Positions 31,436 through 39,789 of a stretch of DNA of 64,000 nucleotides are shown piece after piece. The notes under the pieces were generated by a model that was not told the DNA's origin, did no database searches, and saw nothing but the letters and a program-made list of their open reading frames with translations. Each line of letters starts with the position of its first letter. The stretch's first letter is position 1. The DNA is from Candidatus Roizmanbacteria bacterium UBA6242 (GTDB lineage Bacteria > Patescibacteriota > Microgenomatia > UBA1406 > GWC2-37-13): contig DJWA01000002.1 in NCBI GenBank assembly GCA_002440905.1, positions 168,207-232,206 on the forward strand, read 5' to 3'. Both the position numbers and the translations under genes were made by a program.

Positions 31436-32914
31436 CTATACTTTTTCAGTCACTTTATATTTGAGCTTTTTCCCAAATAGAATCCTGGTGTGGGCATCAA
31501 GAGCTGGTAGAGAGGAAAAGAAAAAGGAAACAATGGGCAACAGATACCATTGAATTATTAGAATCGGTAGGTATAAGGCGCCGGTTTTAACATTAACTTT
31601 TTGTCTGAGTTTTATGTCCAAATATATATATAGGATAAGCATCGCAGAGGAAAAGGTTAAGATAAGGCCAGAAAGCTGTGGTAGTAGAAAACCTAGAACA
31701 GTTCTTTTGAATACTGGGTTTACCAAAGGCGGGATGGACGCCGACACCGTCAATATAAAGAAAGAGACCGGCCAGAGAAGGTGAGTTTCGCTTATGAACA
31801 TGGCCTTTTTCAGTTTAGTCATGAAATCTATATGGGGTGTAACAAAAAATTTACGGAACACATATCCAACATCGGAGACTCCCCATGCCCATCTTTTTTC
31901 CTGCTCATAACGGTTGGCGAGTGTCTTAACAATGCCACCGGAGTAGACGGCGTCACCGTTAACGATCGTAAAGAGTGGTATTGTTTTAACCAATCCGCCG
32001 AAAGCAAAAAAAGCTTGAAAATAAATATGCCAATCCTCCGGAATAATGTCGACATCCCAATATCCGATTTTCTTGAGCATCCAGAGGTTAGTTGAATATG
32101 TTGATACTTGAATAAGATTTTCTTTTTGCGACAAAAACGCTAAGCGGACAATCGAAGACAGGGTCGCTTGAAGTCTGACAAATAATGGCAGCTGCCAAAA
32201 ATTATTATAGAGTAGGACAGGTGCCCAGTAAAAATGGTGGAGTCGTCCTTTGTCCCTCAGGAACTCAAATGTTAGATACGAAAAATAGTTTTTTGGCAGG
32301 AAACTGTCAGCGTCACATATTGTGATCAGAGTTTGTTTATCGCTTATATTGTTAGCGTTACAGTATTTTTCAATTTGTCGGCAGGCGAAGGTTTGGTTGC
32401 TCGCCTTTCCTTCCTCCTCGCCTGGCATTAGGGGATGATATGTGCAAATGATGTCTTTAAAGAAAAAACTATATTTTTTTATAAATTCCTTGGCTTTTTC
32501 GGAAGCTTCGGTTTCCCTATGCTCAAATGCCAGTACCAGATAAATGCTTTTGTAAGGTAAGTCGTTTTGGGTCAATGCCTTAATGGTTGCTTCAAGTTTA
32601 TAAACAGGTTCCTTGTAGTTTGGAATTACGACAAAATGCTTAACTTCAGATCCACCTTTGATTTTTTTAATCTTCTTTCCGTAGTTTATTTTATTATGAA
32701 AAAGGATTTCGTTGTAGCTCACGACTGCACGATACGTGGTTGTTGCTGACTTGTAGAAAAAGTAAAGGTCAAATGCAATTATGAAGTAGGCGACGACGGC
32801 CGGATGAAAGGGTGATAACCATAAAGGCAAAGTTATCATTGTCCACGACGTGGCCGGTACAACCATATCAAGAATCCGGTTAAAAAACTTTGATTTAACG
32901 ATTTTGTCCGTCAT
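31436..32914 (-). CDS. Membrane GT2 glycosyltransferase, cellulose-synthase-like
   Basis: 492 residues with two N-terminal spans, a cytoplasmic GT2 domain (about 85-345) and further spans at the C-terminus. Catalytic motifs are HFVVIPNYKEPVYKLEATI, the metal site ICDADSFLP, PEDWHIYFQAFF with the base in ED, and QEKRWAWG (the QxxRW-type motif). It is likely a processive or large membrane glycosyltransferase; the polymer is unknown. TATAAT lies about 10 bases before the ATG, within the end of the EamA gene region. Confidence 0.86.
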   Translation of the reverse strand: MTDKIVKSKFFNRILDMVVPATSWTMITLPLWLSPFHPAVVAYFIIAFDLYFFYKSATTTYRAVVSYNEILFHNKINYGKKIKKIKGGSEVKHFVVIPNYKEPVYKLEATIKALTQNDLPYKSIYLVLAFEHRETEASEKAKEFIKKYSFFFKDIICTYHPLMPGEEEGKASNQTFACRQIEKYCNANNISDKQTLITICDADSFLPKNYFSYLTFEFLRDKGRLHHFYWAPVLLYNNFWQLPLFVRLQATLSSIVRLAFLSQKENLIQVSTYSTNLWMLKKIGYWDVDIIPEDWHIYFQAFFAFGGLVKTIPLFTIVNGDAVYSGGIVKTLANRYEQEKRWAWGVSDVGYVFRKFFVTPHIDFMTKLKKAMFISETHLLWPVSFFILTVSASIPPLVNPVFKRTVLGFLLPQLSGLILTFSSAMLILYIYLDIKLRQKVNVKTGALYLPILIIQWYLLPIVSFFFSSLPALDAHTRILFGKKLKYKVTEKV

Positions 32915-32925
32915 AAGTAGCTATA

Positions 32926-33786
32926 TTATACAACCCCTATGAGGAAGTATGATCCGATAAGTGCCAAGATGCCGGCAAAAATCTTTTTTAAGAGACTATC
33001 TTTTTCTCCAAGGAGGACGACTCCGGCAATTACCGTCAATAGCGTTGATGTTTGAACGATAGGGAGAATTTGGGTTGCGTTGCCGGACTCCAATGCCTTA
33101 AGTTGAAGAAGGTAACCGACGACGTTTATGAAGGCGGGTATAAGAATCTTCCACGACACCACCTTGAGTTCGTATTTGATCTCGCTAATCCTTATTTTCG
33201 GAAATACGACAAAGACAATAGGTAGAATCCAGACGAACATACTATATAGAACTGCTCCAAAATACATGGTTCCTTTTTTATCGAGCATCCAGGCGATCCC
33301 TAATAGAACATACAGAAAAACCCCAAAAGCGATATTTTTTAAATTCTCGCGCCCATGACTTCTACTGTAAGAAATTAAAAATATGGCGATAAATATCATC
33401 ACTGCTCCGATAATCTTAATTGTTGTTAAAGACTCCTGATAAATAAAGATAGACCCCGTAAAAGCGATAAGTAGGCTTACAGTTCCTACTATAGAAAGGG
33501 TAGAAGCAGTGAGGTTTTTTGCGACGATATATCTCCCCCTTTCAAAAAGGCCATAAAAAGAAAGGGCAATTATTACATACATCCAAGCTTCAGGATTGGT
33601 AGGTAGTTCGATATTCCTATAGACACCGCTTGTAAAGAAATAGACGACAGTAAAGAAAATTGCCGAAATATTGAAAAGAAAAGAAAGGGCGCGAGGATAC
33701 TTTGTATCTATTGCAAGTTTTCTCTGAACGAGGTTCAGTGCGGTGAAAAAAAACATCGAGAGTATCGATAAAATAATCCAGTTCAT
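32926..33786 (-). CDS. EamA/DMT-family transporter
   Basis: 286 residues, ten spans in two EamA repeats (IILSILSMFFFTALNLVQRK; FGVFLYVLLGIAWMLDKK). The end reads TQILPIVQTSTLLTVIAGVVLLGEKD, close to sugar/amino-acid exporters of the family. It is upstream of the GT2 gene and could export or flip a precursor for it, but this is inference. It is only distantly similar to the EamA protein at 12251-13123. Confidence 0.85.
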   Translation of the reverse strand: MNWIILSILSMFFFTALNLVQRKLAIDTKYPRALSFLFNISAIFFTVVYFFTSGVYRNIELPTNPEAWMYVIIALSFYGLFERGRYIVAKNLTASTLSIVGTVSLLIAFTGSIFIYQESLTTIKIIGAVMIFIAIFLISYSRSHGRENLKNIAFGVFLYVLLGIAWMLDKKGTMYFGAVLYSMFVWILPIVFVVFPKIRISEIKYELKVVSWKILIPAFINVVGYLLQLKALESGNATQILPIVQTSTLLTVIAGVVLLGEKDSLLKKIFAGILALIGSYFLIGVV

Positions 33787-33802
33787 GTAAGAAGTTTACA
33801 CC

Positions 33803-36712
33803 TTACTGCCAAGCCTCGCAAATCATCTTAAAAGGGCAGAAATCGCACCAGCGTCCTGGAGTCGGAGAAAAGTCATTCGTTCTAATCTTCTCGACGATGT
33901 CTACAATTTTTTCTTTTGTCTCGATAAGTTCTTCTTGTTTTTTTTGGAACGAGACCTTGATGGGATCTTGGAGGTAATGAAACGATAAGACGACTTCTGA
34001 AAGCTTGCGATTGTATAGGCCCTTGTCTGTGGCGGCCATTGCATAGATTGAAAGTTGGAGGCTTTTTTTAAGCTCTTTTTCCTCAGGTTTTTTGCCGGTC
34101 TTGTAGTCAACAATCTCAATATTTTTTCCGGTAAGGGAGTTAACCCGGTCAATTTTACCTGCGACATAAATGTCTTTTGCCACTTTGATTTTGAAAGGTT
34201 TCTCGATAGCCATAATGTCGAGTCTTTTATCATGGTATTTTTTGAAATATCCTTCAAGAATTTTTTCACCCTCTTTTTTCATTCGCAATTCATGAGACGA
34301 TGAAGCGTACCCGACCGGTAACCAGGTTTTTTCAAAAATTTTTAACAGTCGCTTTATTCCGACCGATTTATCTTGAACAAACTCAAGATAGAAGCTTTGG
34401 AGGGCTTTGTGGATCGAGTCGCCAAAGGCAATGGCGGCTGTCGGAGGCGTGGGAATTTTAAGAATGTAGTGATATTTATATTGAAGCGGACAGCGGAGGT
34501 ATGTCTCAAGCTGGGTATAGGAAAAACTGTTTTGAAAGTATTTTTCCTTGACAATAGGTTCTTTTGGTTTTCTAAAATCGAAAATGGACAACTGCTGCTT
34601 TTGAACTTTTTTCGTGTCCAATGTTCTCTCAACGGCGGCCTCTCCTAGGGATTCTGAAATAAATGGGGAAACTTTTTGGATTTTTTTTCCTAGTCCGTAA
34701 AATCGTGAAGTCGTCATATACACCTTTTCCTTTGCTCGAGTTACACCAACATAGAAGAGTCTTCGTTCCTCCTGCATATGGTAATCGCCTGAAGGCAGGG
34801 TTTCTTTAATTAATTCAACAGGGATAGGGATTGTTTCTCGCCGTGATACGGTCGGAAAGCGACCACGGGTCAAATTGACTAGAAACACAATCTTAAATTC
34901 AAGGCCTTTGGCGGAATGAGCGGTTATCACATTGACGGCGTTATACTCTCCGATATCGGTTTGCGAGGCGATCGGAGATTCGCCAAGTTCCATACTCATG
35001 TCGATATATTCGACAACCGCAGAAACAGATGCGTCTTCATGGTCAGACTCGAAACCTTTAAGCCTGTTGAAGAATTTGGAAATGTTTAACGCGATCTTTT
35101 CATCCTTTTCAGAACTGTAGTTGGTCAATTTCAAAAGGAGACCGGAATCTTCAAGAAAATAAAACAGAATCTGACCGGCGGTATCCTTTTTAACTCGCGA
35201 CAGATGCTTGACAATCATGGAATACACGTTGTGGATTTTTTTTCGTGAATCCTTGGAAAGGAGGGGAATATATTTTTTGTAATTGTCATATTCTTCATTC
35301 TCAATATCCGTTTTGATCAGTTCAAGATATACCTGTATTGCGGAAAATAAATTCAAGTTAGTGCGTTTGGAAAAAGACATAAGAAGGGTCAGGTCCTTTA
35401 TATCGATATTAAATATTTCCATACTGTAAAGTCTAAAAAGCGATATCGAGTCGTCGGGGTTATTGAGGACCTTGAGATAGGCGATAAGATCTTTGACTTC
35501 AGGTTGCTTGTATAGTGTTGATGGACCCAAGAATTGAAAGGGGATTCCCAGTCTCGCAAAGGCGTTTATAAACGGTTGCGAATGGTTGTTTGCTCGAGTT
35601 AGGATAGCAATATCCGAGAACCGGTAATTTTTTTTTAGTTTGATAATTTCCTGGGCGACATATTCTGCTTCTTCGTCCGGTGACTCGGAATAAAAAAAAT
35701 TGAGAGGCTCTTTTTCGCTGGCTTTTTTCTGGGCTGTAAGTCTTTTGGATATCCCGAGTCGTGATTCAAGGGTGTCGGGATCGTTGTTTTTAATCAAACG
35801 GTATGCAGAGTCAAGAATAGCTTGATTAGATCTATAATTTCTCATCAGGGTTACCTGGTGGGCATTTTTGTAATCTTTCATAAAGGCGAGAATATTCGAG
35901 ACCGAAGCTCCGCGAAATTTGTATATCGCTTGGGAGTCGTCCCCAACAATAGTCAGTCGCGGTTTTGATTTGGGTGGACAAAGAAGTTTTATAAGATCAT
36001 ATTGGGCAATATTCGTATCCTGGAATTCGTCGATGAGAATATATTTAAATTTTTGTTGGTATTTTTTTAAGATGTTTTTTCTTGTTTTGAAAAGTCTAAC
36101 TAGATAGTAAATTAGATCTCCATAGTCGAAGAGGTTTTCCCTAATCTTCAAACTCTGGTAGGTCTTGTAAGCGTTAGCCAGTTCCAGGGACTTTTCTTTT
36201 TCGTTTTTTTCTTCAGGCTTGCTTTTCTTTGCCCAAATAAGATAATCCGATGGATCAATATTCTCGTCACGAAGTCTTGAAAAATGTTGCAAAAGACTTT
36301 CCAGGAATTTATTAGGATTGCCCAATGGGCGGAAATACTTCAAATCGAAAAGGAACAGATTAGATTTCAAGAATATCACCGTTTCGGCGGTTGTCATCAA
36401 TCGGTATCCTGGCGAGATACCAATATGGGACGCCTCTTCTTTTAGGACTTGATCCGCAAAAGAATGGAAGGTGGAAATCCACATTTGAAAATATCCATAG
36501 GGCATTTCCCGGTCGACCCGGTCGACCATTTCGGATGCGGCTTTTTCCGTGAATGTCAAGGCAAGAATTTCTTCAGGTCGGGCGAATTTTTTCTTTATTA
36601 GGTATTTTATTTTCTCGACGATAACTGTAGTCTTGCCGGTGCCGGCTCCGGCGACAATCAATAGCGGACCTTTATTGTAAAGAACAGCTTTTTTTTGCTC
36701 AATATTAAGCAT
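33803..36712 (-). CDS. UvrD/PcrA-type helicase fused to a RecB/Cas4-like nuclease
   Basis: 969 residues. Superfamily 1 motifs: LIVAGAGTGKTT (Walker A), ALTFTEKAASEM, ILIDEFQDTNIAQYDL (Walker B), IVGDDSQAIYKFRG, TLMRNYRSNQAI, VITAHSAKGLEFKIVF and RRLFYVGVTRAKEKVY. The C-terminal 230 residues form a PD-(D/E)xK nuclease: CPLQYKYHY, FGDSIHKALQSF, and IEIVDYKTGK. Cysteines in LRCPLQ and WCDFCPFKMIC could bind an Fe-S cluster, as in AddB and Cas4. A single-chain end-processing helicase-nuclease is therefore likely. ATG 36712 is used rather than GTG 36718, since TAAAAT ends 6 bases before this ATG. Confidence 0.92.
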   Translation of the reverse strand: MLNIEQKKAVLYNKGPLLIVAGAGTGKTTVIVEKIKYLIKKKFARPEEILALTFTEKAASEMVDRVDREMPYGYFQMWISTFHSFADQVLKEEASHIGISPGYRLMTTAETVIFLKSNLFLFDLKYFRPLGNPNKFLESLLQHFSRLRDENIDPSDYLIWAKKSKPEEKNEKEKSLELANAYKTYQSLKIRENLFDYGDLIYYLVRLFKTRKNILKKYQQKFKYILIDEFQDTNIAQYDLIKLLCPPKSKPRLTIVGDDSQAIYKFRGASVSNILAFMKDYKNAHQVTLMRNYRSNQAILDSAYRLIKNNDPDTLESRLGISKRLTAQKKASEKEPLNFFYSESPDEEAEYVAQEIIKLKKNYRFSDIAILTRANNHSQPFINAFARLGIPFQFLGPSTLYKQPEVKDLIAYLKVLNNPDDSISLFRLYSMEIFNIDIKDLTLLMSFSKRTNLNLFSAIQVYLELIKTDIENEEYDNYKKYIPLLSKDSRKKIHNVYSMIVKHLSRVKKDTAGQILFYFLEDSGLLLKLTNYSSEKDEKIALNISKFFNRLKGFESDHEDASVSAVVEYIDMSMELGESPIASQTDIGEYNAVNVITAHSAKGLEFKIVFLVNLTRGRFPTVSRRETIPIPVELIKETLPSGDYHMQEERRLFYVGVTRAKEKVYMTTSRFYGLGKKIQKVSPFISESLGEAAVERTLDTKKVQKQQLSIFDFRKPKEPIVKEKYFQNSFSYTQLETYLRCPLQYKYHYILKIPTPPTAAIAFGDSIHKALQSFYLEFVQDKSVGIKRLLKIFEKTWLPVGYASSSHELRMKKEGEKILEGYFKKYHDKRLDIMAIEKPFKIKVAKDIYVAGKIDRVNSLTGKNIEIVDYKTGKKPEEKELKKSLQLSIYAMAATDKGLYNRKLSEVVLSFHYLQDPIKVSFQKKQEELIETKEKIVDIVEKIRTNDFSPTPGRWCDFCPFKMICEAWQ

Positions 36713-36718
36713 GACCAC

Positions 36719-36724
36719 ATTTTA
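36719..36724 (-). promoter_or_regulatory. -10 box of the helicase-nuclease gene, leaderless start
   Basis: TAAAAT on the minus strand, 6 bases before ATG 36712. It abuts the alternative GTG start at 36718, so it supports the ATG. Confidence 0.5.
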
Positions 36725-36747
36725 ACATACGTTTGAGAAGGAGAATT

Positions 36748-37116
36748 TTATGATTTTTTACTTGGTCGAGTTACATCACCATTAAAAATTCCGCCGAATA
36801 AATCTTTCTTCATTTGATTTTTTAATTCATTTGATGCGTCGAACAGAATATGATTAATATAAATGTACATAGTACCCAATTCCATGTATGTATCTGTTTT
36901 AACTTCTTTCCACGTTGCAATTAATTTTTCAATACTTTGTTGTAAGTTGTCTCTATCTGATTTAGGAAAAATATTACTTAAACCAAGTGAAGCAGTGGCC
37001 AATCCTCCTTTGAGCAGTTCCTTATAAGTACTTACATCATAATAATCTATAAGCTTTCCCTTAGAAAGGTGGGGTTGAAACCAAGGATTTTGTGGGGCTG
37101 TTTTCTCCGTTGCCAT
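36748..37116 (-). CDS. Hypothetical protein, unrecognised
   Basis: 122 residues with no membrane span and no motif I recognise. Features visible: an N-terminal NPWFQPHLSKGKLIDYYDV, a small-residue patch LKGGLATASLGLSN, and a helical middle (NLQQSIEKLIATWKEVKT, YINHILFDASNELKNQM). The base composition is like its neighbours. ATG 37116 is preferred to the TTG two codons upstream because a minus-strand TATAAT (37133-37128) predicts a transcript start near 37121. Confidence 0.6.
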   Translation of the reverse strand: MATEKTAPQNPWFQPHLSKGKLIDYYDVSTYKELLKGGLATASLGLSNIFPKSDRDNLQQSIEKLIATWKEVKTDTYMELGTMYIYINHILFDASNELKNQMKKDLFGGIFNGDVTRPSKKS

Positions 37117-37127
37117 ATTCAAACAGC

Positions 37128-37133
37128 ATTATA
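37128..37133 (-). promoter_or_regulatory. -10 box of the hypothetical gene at 36748-37116
   Basis: TATAAT on the minus strand; predicted start about 37121, giving a leader of about 4 nt before ATG 37116. Confidence 0.5.
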
Positions 37134-37158
37134 ACCTATAGTAAAGAAATATTCAATT

Positions 37159-38016
37159 TTATAGGAAGTGATTAAAGATATCCAGGATACCATTATCATC
37201 GACAGATTTACCTATGAATGATTTGTTGATTCCCTTGGCTTGCACTAACTTCTTTAATTCCTCGTTGCCGTTAGCTACAGTTGCAGCATAACCACACGGT
37301 TCCATAAATTGCCAGTCGGACAGGCTGTCCCCAACAGCCAGAATTTCATCCGGCCCGATATTATTCTGTTTCAATACCATTTCGATCGCCTGACTTTTTG
37401 ACACGCCAAGCGCGGTTACAATTCCAAAAAGGTGGGGGAGGGCTATTGGGTGAATTCCCCAACTCAAAGTTAATTGATCTCTAAATGGCTCAAATAGTTT
37501 TGTCAATAATTCTTTATCCTCTTCATTTTTTGCTATCGGCATGAGCTTGACCGTTTCATGTTTTGTAGATTCGTCCGACAGGTTAGCGACTATACTGGGT
37601 TTTTTTTGGAGTATGTGGGTATGGATTTGCGTCAAGTACGACTTTTGATTTGCTTGAATGAAATAGTTATCCAAGGTGTAAAGCTCTATATATGTATTAT
37701 TATTAATGTAAGTTTTAATGATTCGTGTCGTCAGTTCGTGATCAATAAGGTTTTTATTGAGCACATGTCCTTTTAAAGGATTGATTATTACCCCTCCACC
37801 TTGGGTAATATGTAAGTTATCCAAATTAGCGCCTTTTATAATCTTCTCAACCGAATAATGCGGTTTAGCGGTACAAAGGAAGATGGGAACGCCTTTTTCT
37901 TTTATTTTTCTGAGTTTGCTAATCACACGTGGGTGAGGGTCGGGAGAATTGTAACCGATTTTGTCGCCGACCAATATCCCGTCGACATCAAGAATTATCG
38001 CTTTAATAGGACGCAT
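37159..38016 (-). CDS. HAD-superfamily hydrolase, Cof-like (type IIB cap)
   Basis: A phosphatase with motif I KAIILDVDGILVG, motif II FLCTAKPHYS, and motif IV ILAVGDSLSDWQFMEPCG. A large cap domain lies between motifs II and III, as in Cof/YidA and sugar-phosphate phosphatases. The substrate is unknown. Start corrected to ATG 38016 (MRPIKAIILD), 18 codons inside the longest frame, because an extended -10 TGCTATAAT sits 7 bases upstream and the skipped residues show no conserved feature. 285 residues then fits the family. Confidence 0.88.
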   Translation of the reverse strand: MRPIKAIILDVDGILVGDKIGYNSPDPHPRVISKLRKIKEKGVPIFLCTAKPHYSVEKIIKGANLDNLHITQGGGVIINPLKGHVLNKNLIDHELTTRIIKTYINNNTYIELYTLDNYFIQANQKSYLTQIHTHILQKKPSIVANLSDESTKHETVKLMPIAKNEEDKELLTKLFEPFRDQLTLSWGIHPIALPHLFGIVTALGVSKSQAIEMVLKQNNIGPDEILAVGDSLSDWQFMEPCGYAATVANGNEELKKLVQAKGINKSFIGKSVDDNGILDIFNHFL

Positions 38017-38023
38017 TGTGGAA

Positions 38024-38032
38024 ATTATAGCA
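38024..38032 (-). promoter_or_regulatory. Extended -10 of the HAD hydrolase gene
   Basis: TGCTATAAT on the minus strand (TATAAT 38029-38024), 7 bases before ATG 38016. It lies back to back with the tuf promoter at 38042. Confidence 0.6.
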
Positions 38033-38041
38033 AAATTGTCC

Positions 38042-38070
38042 TTGACTTTTTGGCCGTTTGCCTTTATCAT
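38042..38070 (+). promoter_or_regulatory. tuf promoter
   Basis: TTGACT (38042-38047), 17 bases, TATCAT (38065-38070). Predicted start about 38077, so the tuf leader would be about 74 nt, unlike the leaderless genes around it. Confidence 0.7.
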
Positions 38071-38091
38071 AAAAACAATTAAAAGAAAAAT

Positions 38092-38122
38092 AAGGCTTCA
38101 CTAACATTGAGGCTTTCTTTTT
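38092..38122 (+). promoter_or_regulatory. Hairpin with T-run in the tuf leader (possible attenuator)
   Basis: AAGGCTTCA (38092-38100), loop CTAACAT, TGAGGCTTT (38108-38116): nine pairs with two G-U, followed by CTTTTT. It could act as a weak terminator or simply as a leader stem. No competing stem was found. Confidence 0.4.
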
Positions 38123-38150
38123 GTTATTATCAATTTAATATATTTTTAAT

Positions 38151-39332
38151 ATGGCAGATGCTTTTCAGAGGACAAAACCTCATTTGAATATTGGTACAAT
38201 TGGTCACGTTGATCACGGAAAGACAACTCTTACTTCAGCAATTCATTACGTTCTTTCGAAAAAAGGTTTGGCAAAGGCAATGAAGTACGAAGAAATCGAC
38301 AAAGCTCCAGAAGAAAGAGCACGCGGAGTCACCATTAATCTTCATCACTCAGAATACGAGACCGACAAGAGGCATTATGCACACATTGATGCTCCAGGTC
38401 ACGCAGATTACATCAAGAACATGATCACGGGAGCCGCCCAGATGGACGGAGCCATTTTAGTCGTCTCTGCTCCAGACGGTCCGATGCCGCAGACAAGAGA
38501 ACACATCTTGCTTGCCAATCAGGTTAACGTCCCGGGAATCATCGTCTTCTTGAATAAGGTAGACATGGTTGCTGATAAGGAAATTCTTGATCTTGTTGAA
38601 ATGGAAGTTAGAGATCTTTTGACAAAGTATAAATTTCCGGGAGACAAAATTCCGGTCATAAGAGGATCAGCTCTCAAGGCTCTTTCCGATGACCCGGAAG
38701 CCGTCAAGCAAATAGAAGAGCTTATGAAGACGGTTGATGAATATTTCCCAGAGCCGACCCGACCCACAGACAAGCCGTTCTTGATGCCTATTGAGGACGT
38801 CTTTACAATCTCAGGTCGTGGAACTGTCGTTACCGGACGTGTAGAGCGAGGAGTTGCCAAGGTCAACGAGGAAGTTGAGATTGTCGGAATCAAGGAAACT
38901 CGAAAGACCGTTATCACAGGAGTTGAGATGTTCAGAAAACAACTTGACGAAGCACGAGCTGGTGATAATGTCGGACTTTTGTTAAGAGGAGTTGAAAAAA
39001 CTGATGTATTGAGAGGTCAAGTTGTTGCCAAGCCTGGAACAATCACCCCACACACAGAATTCGAGGCCGAGATCTATATCCTTACCAAAGAAGAAGGTGG
39101 ACGACACACACCGTTCTTTAAGGGATACCGTCCTCAGTTTTACATCAAAACAACCGACATTACCGGAGAAGTCACCCTTCCCGCGGGAGTCGAGATGGTC
39201 ATGCCTGGAGACAACGTCAAAGTTACAGGTAAGTTGATCTACCCGGTTGCCATGGAAGAAGGACTCAAATTCGCAGTACGTGAAGGTGGTCACACAGTAG
39301 GTGCTGGTGTTGTCACCAAAATAATTAAATAA
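38151..39332 (+). CDS. tuf: Elongation factor Tu
   Basis: GTPase that brings aminoacyl-tRNA to the ribosome. G1 GHVDHGKT (18-25), switch region [10 protein letters not shown]3 DAPGH, G4 NKVD and G5 GSALKAL are intact. At 393 residues it is complete. It heads the ribosomal cluster with rpsJ next; fusA and rpsL/rpsG are not just upstream, so the str operon is split in this genome. The leader holds a hairpin that could set the tuf level. Confidence 0.98.
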   Translation: MADAFQRTKPHLNIGTIGHVDHGKTTLTSAIHYVLSKKGLAKAMKYEEIDKAPEERARGVTINLHHSEYETDKRHYAHIDAPGHADYIKNMITGAAQMDGAILVVSAPDGPMPQTREHILLANQVNVPGIIVFLNKVDMVADKEILDLVEMEVRDLLTKYKFPGDKIPVIRGSALKALSDDPEAVKQIEELMKTVDEYFPEPTRPTDKPFLMPIEDVFTISGRGTVVTGRVERGVAKVNEEVEIVGIKETRKTVITGVEMFRKQLDEARAGDNVGLLLRGVEKTDVLRGQVVAKPGTITPHTEFEAEIYILTKEEGGRHTPFFKGYRPQFYIKTTDITGEVTLPAGVEMVMPGDNVKVTGKLIYPVAMEEGLKFAVREGGHTVGAGVVTKIIK

Positions 39333-39365
39333 TTATTGGTTAGTAGGTTTAAGCACTTTTAAATT

Positions 39366-39674
39366 ATGCCGAAAGGAAGAATTAGGATCAGGTTGAAGTC
39401 ATATGATCATCGATTGATCGACGAAACCTGTCAGAAAATAGTCGATGCGGCGATCCGTACAGGAGCGTCGATAATCGGACCAATTCCTCTTCCCACAAAG
39501 AGTGAGGTTTATGTTGTGAATAAATCTACCTTTGTAGACAAAGATGCCAGAGAGCATTTCGGCTTAAAGATTCACAAAAGACTCATAGACATTGTGAATC
39601 CCACTAACCAGACAATAGATTCCTTAATGCATCTAGAACTTGCGGCAGGTGTTGAAGTCGAAGTCAAGATGTGA
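39366..39674 (+). CDS. rpsJ: Ribosomal protein S10
   Basis: Small-subunit protein S10 (NusE), also a transcription antitermination factor. The 102 residues include [34 protein letters not shown] and [14 protein letters not shown]. It follows tuf by 33 bases. The gap after it carries a new promoter, a micro-ORF and a terminator, so rpsJ is probably separated from rplC onward. Confidence 0.97.
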   Translation: MPKGRIRIRLKSYDHRLIDETCQKIVDAAIRTGASIIGPIPLPTKSEVYVVNKSTFVDKDAREHFGLKIHKRLIDIVNPTNQTIDSLMHLELAAGVEVEVKM

Positions 39675-39680
39675 TATTAT
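39652..39680 (+). promoter_or_regulatory. Promoter for the rplC leader
   Basis: TTGAAG (39652-39657), 17 bases, TATTAT (39675-39680), with TGA at 39672-39674 as an extended -10 that is also the rpsJ stop codon. Predicted start about 39687. Confidence 0.7.
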
Positions 39681-39692
39681 ATAGTCCACTAA

Positions 39693-39731
39693 ATGTTAAA
39701 TATCCTTTTGTTTTCGGGAACTAAGGATTAA
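39693..39731 (+). CDS. Putative leader peptide upstream of rplC (12 codons)
   Basis: ATG 39693, stop TAA 39729-39731, peptide MLNILLFSGTKD. It begins about 6 bases after the predicted transcript start. ATCCTT (39702-39707) and AAGGAT (39723-39728) inside it can pair, so translation would open that stem. The stop lies 5 bases before the antiterminator stem. No SD is seen, in line with other starts here. It may be chance, given its size. Confidence 0.45.
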   Translation: MLNILLFSGTKD

Positions 39732-39736
39732 ATAGT

Positions 39737-39763
39737 CCGGATTGGAACATAGCCCCAATCTGG
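39737..39763 (+). promoter_or_regulatory. Candidate antiterminator stem before rplC
   Basis: CCGGATTGG (39737-39745), 9-base loop, CCAATCTGG (39755-39763): nine pairs, one G-U. It uses the bases of the terminator stem's 5' arm, loop and part of the 3' arm, so the two structures exclude each other. Confidence 0.65.
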
Positions 39764-39776
39764 GGCTATTTTTTTT
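39749..39776 (+). terminator. Intrinsic terminator between rpsJ and rplC
   Basis: ATAGCCCCA (39749-39757), loop ATC, TGGGGCTAT (39761-39769), then a run of eight T (39769-39776). The stem is a perfect 9 bp. It stands upstream of the rplC start and inside what is usually an uninterrupted S10 operon. Confidence 0.88.
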
Positions 39777-39789
39777 GCCAAATAAAAAT

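Noticed and set aside
38017..38070. Longer HAD protein from ATG 38070
   Set aside because: The extra 18 residues cross an extended -10 box and overlap the tuf promoter; motif I normally lies near the N-terminus.
39681..39738. ATAGTCC repeated at 39681 and 39732 as a protein-binding site
   Set aside because: Two seven-base copies in AT-rich DNA are weak evidence; no further copies were noticed.
39742..39789. Extended L3 N-terminus from TTG 39742
   Set aside because: It would be translated through the terminator hairpin and T-run and matches no L3 sequence; ATG 39790 gives the normal start.
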